From an uncultured Eggerthellaceae bacterium (GTDB lineage Bacteria; Actinomycetota; Coriobacteriia; Coriobacteriales; Eggerthellaceae), in assembly GCA_934648845.1 (NCBI GenBank), contig CAKUFS010000001.1, positions 87,945 through 151,944 on the forward strand: 64,000 nucleotides of DNA, given 5' to 3'. Position numbers and translations under genes: made by a program. Shown one piece after another: positions 57,932-64,000 of the stretch (positions are counted from its first letter, which is position 1; the number at the start of each line of letters is the position of its first letter). A model generated the notes under the pieces. It ran no database searches, was not told the DNA's origin, and worked only from the letters and a program-made list of their open reading frames with translations.

Positions 57932-58430
57932 GACCGTTCTTGTTGCCGATGCCGTGCTTGCTGTTTTGTTCATTGCATGCGAACTGCCAGGGGTAACGGG
58001 CGTTCCCGCGCATGAATGGTTGGGAATCGTTCTGGCTGTTGCGCTGCTTGCGCATGCAGGAAAACGTGTGATCACCACGGTGAAAAACGCGCGAAACGCT
58101 GCGCGTCTGGTCGTTGACGTTGTCATGCTGGTGACGCTTGCCGTGTGTGTTGTTTCCGGGTTGATGATCTCGGGATCGGTTCTTCCGTTTTTCGGATGCT
58201 ACGCAACGGGGTATTATTTCTGGAGCCCCCTGCATGCGGCTACGGCTACGTTGTTGTTGGCGATGTTGCTGGTTCATGCAGCCTTGAACGCGGGGCGCGT
58301 CAAAAGCTTTCTGTCTGCGAAAGAGGACGGCGCGAAAGCGATGGTCGCAGCTACTGATAAAGCGAAATATGCCGATGAGCAGGTGAAACGTGCAAAAGAA
58401 AGCCGTGGGGAAGGAATCGCTCATGAGTAA
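57915..58430 (+). CDS. Four-helix membrane protein, cytochrome-b-like (DUF4405-type)
   Basis: A 171-residue membrane protein with four hydrophobic helices. His residues lie in helix 2 (HEWLGIVLAVALLAHAGKRV) and helix 4 (PLHAATATLLLAMLLVHAALN), the pattern of small b-type cytochromes that bind one or two haems between helices. It may pass electrons between quinol and the CX4CH protein encoded just upstream. Two consecutive ATG codons (57915, 57918) are possible starts. It overlaps both neighbours, and its end overlaps the radical SAM-TorD gene by 8 bases. Confidence 0.7.
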   Translation: MMRAAKTVLVADAVLAVLFIACELPGVTGVPAHEWLGIVLAVALLAHAGKRVITTVKNARNAARLVVDVVMLVTLAVCVVSGLMISGSVLPFFGCYATGYYFWSPLHAATATLLLAMLLVHAALNAGRVKSFLSAKEDGAKAMVAATDKAKYADEQVKRAKESRGEGIAHE

Positions 58431-60615
58431 AGACGTCTTGCCGGTAGACGCGCAGCCCCAGGGCTTGGCGCCAGAAGCGGCGCTTGGCTGTTCGGCGACC
58501 GCGCACACGGCTTCGCCGGTAGATTCTTCGCAGGCAGTTTCGTGCATGACGTGTTCAACACCGCAGGGCCTTACGGTGCTTCTGGCCCAGCGTCCGAACT
58601 TGGCAGCGTGGCTTTCTGAATATGATTCCATCCAGGCGGAATACGCCAACGCGTTGCGTGCGCGCGGCATCGACCTTGACGAAAAGGGCTGCGCCCAAGC
58701 GGAAGCGGCGGCGTTGCGCGAACGCTTGCGAGAAAAAGGTGCAAGTTTTCGCAATGGCGGTGCCAGCATTGTGGTGGGCGCGCTTTCCAGCGCTTGCGTT
58801 GCGTGCACGGGCGGGCAGGGCAGCAAGACGTTCACGCTGTCCACGGCATGCAATCGCCATTGCTACTTCTGCTTCAACGCGAATCAGGCAGATTATGACC
58901 GTTCGCGTGCGTTGAAAGCTGGCTGGCAAAACGAGCTTGATGCATTCCTGGCGAACGGCGATGTTACCCATGTGGCGCTTACTGGTGGCGAGCCGCTGTT
59001 GCATCCGCGTGAGGCTGTGGCGTTTTTCCAGCGCGCTCATCAGGCATTTCCCCAGGCGCATTTGCGTTTGTATACCGATGGCGACTTGCTGACCGATGAG
59101 CTGCTGGCGCAGCTGCGCGATGCGGGACTGCAGGAGCTGCGTTTGAGCGTGAAGCTTGATGTGCTGGATTCTGACGCACAGCAAAATGCGGCCATTGATG
59201 AGGCCTTGGCGCGCATCACGCAGGCGAAGTGCTTCATCCGCGACGTTATGGTGGAAATGCCGGCGATTCCCGGAACGGAGCAAGCCATGCGCAAGCTGCT
59301 TTTGGGGCTTGATGCAGCGGGTGCGTTTGGCATTAACTTGCTGGAGTTTGGCTATCCCATGAACGATTGGGCGGAGTTCGCGCGGCGTGGTTTCACGGTG
59401 GCAAATCCGCCGTTTCCCGTGGCGTACGATTACGAATATGCGGCGGGCCTTCCCGTTGCGGGCAGCGAAGCGCTGTGTCTTCGATTGCTTGAATTTGCCA
59501 TTGAACAGGGACTTTCCTTGGGGGTTCATTATTGCTCGCTGGAAAACAAGCATCGCGATCAAATCTTGCAGCAAAATCGGCTGGCAAAGCTGGATGCGCG
59601 CACGTGGGAGCTTGATACGCAGGATTTCTTCTACAAAACGATAAAGGTGTTCGATGCGGATGTTTCCCTGGTTAAACAGCAGTTTGACCAGGAAGGATTC
59701 CCGTATGTGCAGGATTTCGATGAGGGAAGTTTGTCGTTTGCGCCGCGCCACGCGCAGCACGTTACCGGTGTGCCGGCGGTCTTTGCGTGCTCGTACAATG
59801 TTGTTGAGCCAAAGGGAAAAAGCCTAGTCGTGCGAGAAGTTAAGCTGGAATTGATAGAAAATGCCGGTCTGATGCAGGCGGTTGCGCCGCGTGATACGGA
59901 AGGAAACGATATGGATATCTGGTCTTTGAAGGCTTCGGCTTGCGAGTTGTTGGCGTTTTCGCTGCGCTACCCCACGGTCGATGTGGCGGGTGCTATTGCG
60001 AGCGGCGAATGGACTGCTGCGGCGCAGGAAATTGCGGACGCGCTGGGCGTTGCCTTGCCTGCCGATTTTGCGGCCGGGCTTGCGGGCGGTGTTGCCGACG
60101 GTGATGGCAGTGCGCGCGTTTGCGCAGATGAAGACGTTGCGGAAGCGCAATCGGAAGCGCTGCTTCACGCCCTGCGCGCCGATGCAACGCGCCTGTTTGT
60201 GGGATCGCCCGAGCCGGTTGTGAGTCCGTTCGAGGGCGTGTGGCGCGCGGCCGACGATGGCGTGGATGCGTTGCTCTTCGTGAATCCGCACTCTATGGAA
60301 GTCGAGCGTTTTTGCCGTGCATGCGGTTTGGGACGTCCGCAGGGAACGAACGAGCCGCTGGATTTTGCGCCCACCGAGTTGGAGCTGCTGCAGTATTTGG
60401 CATCGCTTGAGGCGGGGCTGATGGAACCTGCGGAAGGTGCACCGGCAACGGCGGATTTGCCTGGCGGATCAGCGGCGGCTGCTTATGGGCAGTTCCTGGC
60501 CGAGCATGTTTCAACATGGCTTCCGAATTTTGCAGAAAAGCTGTGTGAGCAGGCTCGTCATCCGTTCTATCGCGCCGTGGGGCAGCTTTTGCGTGCTTAC
60601 CTTCCTGCGCTGTAG
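58423..60615 (+). CDS. Fusion: radical SAM enzyme + TorD/DmsD-type chaperone
   Basis: A 730-residue two-domain protein. After a Cys-containing N-terminus, residues about 135-400 are a radical SAM domain with cluster motif CNRHCYFCF (143-151) and VALTGGEPLLHP. From about residue 496 (SLKASACELLAFSLRYPT) to the end it matches the all-helical TorD family, which binds Tat signals and helps load molybdopterin; NPHSMEVERFCRACGLG, TELELLQYLASLE and the late FLAEHVSTWLPNFAEKL segment with HPFYRAVGQLL fit it. GGGGAAGGA lies before the ATG at 58423. I know of no described protein with this pair of domains. It probably matures the catalytic subunit at 53064. Confidence 0.83.
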   Translation: MSKDVLPVDAQPQGLAPEAALGCSATAHTASPVDSSQAVSCMTCSTPQGLTVLLAQRPNLAAWLSEYDSIQAEYANALRARGIDLDEKGCAQAEAAALRERLREKGASFRNGGASIVVGALSSACVACTGGQGSKTFTLSTACNRHCYFCFNANQADYDRSRALKAGWQNELDAFLANGDVTHVALTGGEPLLHPREAVAFFQRAHQAFPQAHLRLYTDGDLLTDELLAQLRDAGLQELRLSVKLDVLDSDAQQNAAIDEALARITQAKCFIRDVMVEMPAIPGTEQAMRKLLLGLDAAGAFGINLLEFGYPMNDWAEFARRGFTVANPPFPVAYDYEYAAGLPVAGSEALCLRLLEFAIEQGLSLGVHYCSLENKHRDQILQQNRLAKLDARTWELDTQDFFYKTIKVFDADVSLVKQQFDQEGFPYVQDFDEGSLSFAPRHAQHVTGVPAVFACSYNVVEPKGKSLVVREVKLELIENAGLMQAVAPRDTEGNDMDIWSLKASACELLAFSLRYPTVDVAGAIASGEWTAAAQEIADALGVALPADFAAGLAGGVADGDGSARVCADEDVAEAQSEALLHALRADATRLFVGSPEPVVSPFEGVWRAADDGVDALLFVNPHSMEVERFCRACGLGRPQGTNEPLDFAPTELELLQYLASLEAGLMEPAEGAPATADLPGGSAAAAYGQFLAEHVSTWLPNFAEKLCEQARHPFYRAVGQLLRAYLPAL

Positions 60616-60767
60616 TTTTTCTGCATGAAAGCGGCGATGCTTTATACTGGAAAGCTGTAGTAATCGCATTGTCGCTTGACAAGTTTGTGCGTGAATGCAC
60701 GCTGCGCGCGGATGCGTTTCCGGCGCGTTGTGGCAGCGCGAACGCAAACGTGCAGGACGCAGCGCAG

Positions 60768-61808
60768 ATGCGCGAACGAAAAACTGCTGGCAGAAAGGCA
60801 CTCGTGTTCAGCGATTTTGTTATAGGGTATCTGTTTCTGGGCGGCACCGGCGCGGGTGCGCTGGTGGTGTTGTGCCTGTTGGAGTGTGTGAATGCACGCC
60901 GCCGATTCGGTAGTCTGAAAGGTCGAACGCGCTTGGGACGCACGCTTTCGGGCCGCACGATGCCGCCGCGAACGCCTGGTCGCCAAGGCAGGGTCTCGGG
61001 CGCGTTTGCGCTGCCGGGAGAGTTCTTCGCGCGCGCGTGGTTGGTATGCCTGGTGGTGCTTGCCTGCGCGATTGCGTGCCTTGCCTTTGACCTGGGGCGT
61101 TTTGACCGTCTGCTCAACTTGCTGTTCACGCCGCGGTTGTCCATCATGACGGTGGGAGCGTATGTGCTGGCGGCATCGTTTGCAATCGCGGCGGTTTTTG
61201 CCGCACTTGCTTTGCTGGATAACGTTTTTCCTGGTCTCGGGTTTGTGTATGTCCTTTCGGCGGTGGGTGTGCTTGTCGGCGTTGCCACCATGGTTTACAC
61301 CGGCGTGCTGTTGAGCAGTTTGGCATCAGTGCGTTTCTGGCAAACAACGTTGCTGCCGGCGCTTTTTACGGTGTCGTCGCTGTCGTGCGGTATCGCATGC
61401 GTGCTGTTTTCGGGTGTGTTCGTTGAAACGCGGCAGCCGGTGGTGGCACCCTTGGCGCGCTTGGCGCATGTCGACGGCTTCGTCATTTTGGCGGAAGCCG
61501 TGGTGCTGGCGGCGTATCTGACGTGGGGTATGTTGGGAGATGCGACCGCATGTGCGGTATATGCCCTGATAGCAGGCGACCTTGCGTGGCTCTTTTGGAG
61601 CGGCTTGGTGACTGTTGGTCTGGTGGTGCCGTTCGTTATGGAGCGATTCGTTGCCTATGGGAATTACCGGTCCCAGCTTGTTTGGATAGCGGCCGCGGTG
61701 TTGCTTGGCGGCTTTATCATGCGTTTGTGCTTTGTGGATGCAGGGCTGTACGATGCAACGCAAGCAGGAAGCGTTGCCAGCGGGCTCATGGGTGAATGGA
61801 TAGGCTGA
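60768..61808 (+). CDS. NrfD/DmsC-like membrane protein, second copy
   Basis: A 346-residue polytopic membrane protein beginning its first helix at VFSDFVIGYLFLGGTGAGALVV, like the anchor at 37534. About eight to nine helices follow. A basic loop of about 45 residues (RRFGSLKGRTRLGRTLSGR...) after helix 1 is distinctive. The start is uncertain: ATG 60768 gives the normal N-terminus, but the frame is open back to a TTG at 60669 and no strong ribosome binding site decides. It may be an alternative quinone-interacting subunit for the upstream complex or for the radical SAM-TorD/CX4CH genes. Confidence 0.78.
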   Translation: MRERKTAGRKALVFSDFVIGYLFLGGTGAGALVVLCLLECVNARRRFGSLKGRTRLGRTLSGRTMPPRTPGRQGRVSGAFALPGEFFARAWLVCLVVLACAIACLAFDLGRFDRLLNLLFTPRLSIMTVGAYVLAASFAIAAVFAALALLDNVFPGLGFVYVLSAVGVLVGVATMVYTGVLLSSLASVRFWQTTLLPALFTVSSLSCGIACVLFSGVFVETRQPVVAPLARLAHVDGFVILAEAVVLAAYLTWGMLGDATACAVYALIAGDLAWLFWSGLVTVGLVVPFVMERFVAYGNYRSQLVWIAAAVLLGGFIMRLCFVDAGLYDATQAGSVASGLMGEWIG

Positions 61809-61985
61809 TGTTGGTTTACCTGCGGCGTGGCGATAGCGGGAGCGACGGTTGCGGATTGCGGCGTGCTTGTTGCGCGCTTGCTGCGTGTCCAAAAGGCATT
61901 CGGTGGGTGTTCGGCCAGGTTGCAGGCTTGTGAGTGCGCCGACACCTTCGCCATGGCTTTGAACTGACCTTCCAAGGGGGAAGTT

Positions 61986-62930
61986 ATGAGAAATAGGAAA
62001 AAGAAAGACGTGCGCTACGATGCGCCGTATGAGCTGACCGATAAAGAGGCCGAGATTCGTGCGGCTACGAGCTATGTGCCGCGCAAGTCGTCGCGCAACG
62101 GTGCGACTATTTTCAGCATTGCGGTGTTTCTGTTGGCGTGTATGCTGGTGCTTTTGGCGTGGACGCTGGTCACGGGCAGCATTGATCCGGCGGGGCTACT
62201 GGTGGCACTGCTTGCGGGCTTGTTGGTGCTTTCCTCTACGCATATGGCTCTGAACTGGGAAAAGGTTGTTGTTTTGCGCTTCGGTAAGCTGAATCGCGTG
62301 GTGGGTCCGGGCTTGTACTTCACCATTCCCATTATCGAGCACGGCACAATTCGCGTGGATCAGCGCGTTATTGCCACGCCGTTTTACGCCGAGCGTACGC
62401 TTACGGCCGACCTGGTGCCGGTAAACATCGATGCCGTGCTGTTTTGGATGGTGTGGGATGCCGAAAAAGCCTGTGCCGAGGTTGAGGACTACTACGCATC
62501 GGTGTCGTTTTTGGCGCAGACCGCCATGCGCGAAGCAGTGGGTCGCTCGCAGCTGGCCGAAGTGGCAGTGCGGCGCGACCAGCTGGATGCCGAGATTAAG
62601 GAAGATATCGAGCACGAGGCTGCGAGCTGGGGTGTTGACATCATTTCCGTGAAAGTGCGCGACATTGTGATTCCCGAAGAGCTGCAAGAAGTTATGAGCT
62701 TAGAGGCTCAGGCCGACCGTGAGCGCAGCGCGCGTGCTTCGGTAGCGGGCGTGGAGGCCGATGTTGCCGCTATGCTGTCCGAGGCGGCCGACGTGTATGG
62801 CGACCCCGAGGCGGCGTTCAAGCTGCGCGCCATGCTCATGCAGTACGAGACGGTGAAGCGCTCGGGCGGTTCGGTGGTTACGGTGCCCACGGCGGTAAGC
62901 GATGGGTTCACAAAGGGTAGAGGCGAATAG
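61986..62930 (+). CDS. Slipin (SPFH/band 7 membrane protein)
   Basis: A 314-residue stomatin-like scaffold protein of the membrane. A basic N-terminus is followed by two hydrophobic stretches forming a hairpin (about 43-86). The band-7 domain then has VVLRFGKLNRVVGPGLYFTIPII, RVDQRVIATPFYAERTLTADLVPVNIDAVLFW and DIISVKVRDIVIPEELQEVMS. A C-terminal coiled region (QADRERSARASVAGVEADVAAML) follows. AAGGGGGAAG precedes the ATG. The first GntR regulator starts 3 bases after its stop, so they share a transcript. Confidence 0.9.
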   Translation: MRNRKKKDVRYDAPYELTDKEAEIRAATSYVPRKSSRNGATIFSIAVFLLACMLVLLAWTLVTGSIDPAGLLVALLAGLLVLSSTHMALNWEKVVVLRFGKLNRVVGPGLYFTIPIIEHGTIRVDQRVIATPFYAERTLTADLVPVNIDAVLFWMVWDAEKACAEVEDYYASVSFLAQTAMREAVGRSQLAEVAVRRDQLDAEIKEDIEHEAASWGVDIISVKVRDIVIPEELQEVMSLEAQADRERSARASVAGVEADVAAMLSEAADVYGDPEAAFKLRAMLMQYETVKRSGGSVVTVPTAVSDGFTKGRGE

Positions 62931-62933
62931 CAT

Positions 62934-63326
62934 ATGAATTCATTGAAGTCATTTGAGATAGATTACGCGGGTGGCCTGCCCGTTTGGATACAAATTAAAA
63001 ACCGCATTGCTTACTTGATTGGTTCGGGTTCGTTTGCGGAAGGCGAACAGCTTCCCACGGTACGCGGGCTGGCCGCTGAGCTGGACATAAGCTACAACAC
63101 GGTGAACCGCGCGTACATGGATTTGGAACGTGAAGGCTACATTGCCACGCGCAAGGGGCGTGGTACGTTCGTGGCGCCGCGTCGCGAAATTGGAGCCGAC
63201 CGCGCCACCGATAGCCCTATTGAGCTTGTAATCGACGACATGATTCGCGCCTGTTCAAATGCCGGTTTGGCCGATGATGACATTGTAGCCATGGTGCAAG
63301 CGCGCTTGGCGCATCGAAGGATGTAG
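62934..63326 (+). CDS. GntR-family (YhcF-type) regulator, copy 1
   Basis: A 130-residue winged-helix regulator of the short YhcF type, with a GntR DNA-binding domain (GEQLPTVRGLAAELDISYNTVNRAYMDLEREGYIATRKGRGTFV) and a short helical tail but no large effector domain. It opens GLPVWIQIKNRIAYLI. It follows the slipin gene by 3 bases and its neighbour is a close duplicate. Such proteins often repress their own operon with adjacent membrane or transport genes. Confidence 0.9.
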   Translation: MNSLKSFEIDYAGGLPVWIQIKNRIAYLIGSGSFAEGEQLPTVRGLAAELDISYNTVNRAYMDLEREGYIATRKGRGTFVAPRREIGADRATDSPIELVIDDMIRACSNAGLADDDIVAMVQARLAHRRM

Positions 63327-63329
63327 CGC

Positions 63330-63707
63330 GTGGATCCTTTGATATCGTTTCGGGTTGACCACAATGATGGTCTGCCCGTTTGGTTGCAAATCCGGAATAG
63401 GATTGCGTATCTGGTGACTTCGGGCGCTTATTGTGAAGGCGATAAGTTGCCCACGGTGCGCGGACTTGCCGCTGATCTGGACATAAGCTACAACACGGTG
63501 AATCGCGCCTATATGGATTTGGAGCGCGAAGGCTATATTGCGTCGCGGCGCGGCAAAGGCACATTCGTTACGGGCAGCAACATTGTGGCGAACGAGGCGG
63601 AGTACCGTACCATCGACGCCATGGCCGACGACCTGGTCCACGCCGCGCGCAATTTCGGCATGGATGATGGCAGCATTCTGGCTCTGGTCCAGGGCAAACT
63701 TAGGTGA
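63330..63707 (+). CDS. GntR-family (YhcF-type) regulator, copy 2
   Basis: A 125-residue paralogue of the preceding gene, sharing long identical runs (DISYNTVNRAYMDLEREGYI) and the same opening (GLPVWLQIRNRIAYLV). It starts with GTG 3 bases after copy 1 stops and has no obvious ribosome binding site beyond the coding end of copy 1. Its TGA stop lies in the REP-like palindrome at 63702-63732. It is clearly a tandem duplication that has since diverged, mainly in the C-terminal tail. Confidence 0.88.
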   Translation: MDPLISFRVDHNDGLPVWLQIRNRIAYLVTSGAYCEGDKLPTVRGLAADLDISYNTVNRAYMDLEREGYIASRRGKGTFVTGSNIVANEAEYRTIDAMADDLVHAARNFGMDDGSILALVQGKLR

Positions 63708-63785
63708 AAAAGTGACGGGGTCTTTTTCACCTTTTTCAGACGAGCGGCTTTTTTGTTGACAAATTATCCCACCTTTTGTCAACAA
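63702..63785 (+). repeat. REP-like palindrome plus TTGTTGACAAA inverted repeat (swapped order)
   Basis: The REP-like element (63702-63732) is identical in core to that at 44873. It is followed by CAGACGAGCGGCTTTTTTG and the TGTTGACAAA/TTTGTCAACA stem to 63785. At 44813-44903 the same modules occur in the opposite order. Confidence 0.75.
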
Positions 63786-64000
63786 TTCCGGTTTTTCCGA
63801 CGGTTTGCCGCTGGGCGAGATTCATGTTGTTGAAAAAGTGCTTTCAAATTCGAAGTTAATGCAGTTTGGAAGTAGGTCAAGGGCTCGAATCGGGGTGTTT
63901 TCGCCGCATGTCTTACTTGCGGAAAATAAGCATTAGCGAATTACCAGTTCAAATCTATTTCCAACTGAGGCGTATTCAACTTTCCGATAAATGTCGAAGA
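63786..64000. other. Window end, intergenic with repeat copy
   Basis: No gene is visible. A copy of the AAATTCGAAGTT repeat lies at 63846-63877 (plus strand). Confidence 0.5.

Overview
The window looks like chromosomal DNA of an anaerobic, medium-to-high-GC actinobacterium of the class Coriobacteriia, probably Eggerthellaceae (Slackia/Eggerthella type). This is inferred from protein content, not from a search. The signs are several DMSO-reductase-family molybdo/tungsto-enzymes with ferredoxin-like and NrfD partners, a GlnN-type glutamine synthetase, a reverse rubrerythrin under a PerR-like regulator, SLH surface proteins and GTG/ATG starts with AAGGA-type ribosome binding sites.

Layout: 1-11 kb is mostly housekeeping: tRNA-Ala(CGC), galU, a homocysteine-methyltransferase-like protein, engB, leuS, an NSS-family transporter, an AT-rich cluster of inverted repeats and ychF. 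11-24 kb is a surface-glycan locus made of two divergent operons. The minus-strand side has a sugar-phosphate transferase fused to a GT4 glycosyltransferase, a CitE-like lyase and an ATP-grasp ligase. The plus-strand side has a two-subunit fumarase/tartrate dehydratase, an MmgE/PrpD protein, a U32-like TIM barrel, an Ldh_2-type dehydrogenase, a pyruvyl transferase and a flippase, packed as one operon. 24-34 kb holds an SLH protein, a PGPGW membrane protein, the perR / flavin reductase-rubredoxin-rubrerythrin operon, rplM-rpsI, glnN and a PhnP-like hydrolase.

34-45 kb holds two adjacent molybdopterin-enzyme operons. The first encodes a catalytic subunit with tandem aromatic repeats at its C-terminus, a four-cluster Fe-S protein and an NrfD anchor. 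The second encodes a HdrB-like CCG protein, another catalytic subunit, a DUF2064 protein and a COG1964-type radical SAM enzyme. 45-52.4 kb is a type I restriction-modification island (hsdM, BRO-N protein, hsdS with 12-bp tandem repeats, remnants, hsdR). 53-62 kb is a third respiratory cluster: a DmsA-like catalytic subunit with a Tat signal, DmsB- and NrfD-like subunits, a small membrane protein with two CX4CH motifs, a four-helix cytochrome-b-like protein, a radical SAM protein fused to a TorD-type chaperone, and a second NrfD-like protein. A slipin and two duplicated GntR-type regulators close the window.

Several dispersed intergenic repeat families recur: an AAAAAGTGACGGGGTCTTTT palindrome in four copies (two of which supply a gene's stop codon), an AAATTCGAAGTT family in four copies, and a roughly 125-bp repeat in two copies. 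The most interesting candidates for undescribed biology are the organic-acid/glycan double operon (11.1-23.7 kb), the radical SAM-TorD fusion with its CX4CH/b-type partners (57.5-60.6 kb), and the MopB-HdrB-DUF2064-radical SAM operon (38.8-44.8 kb).
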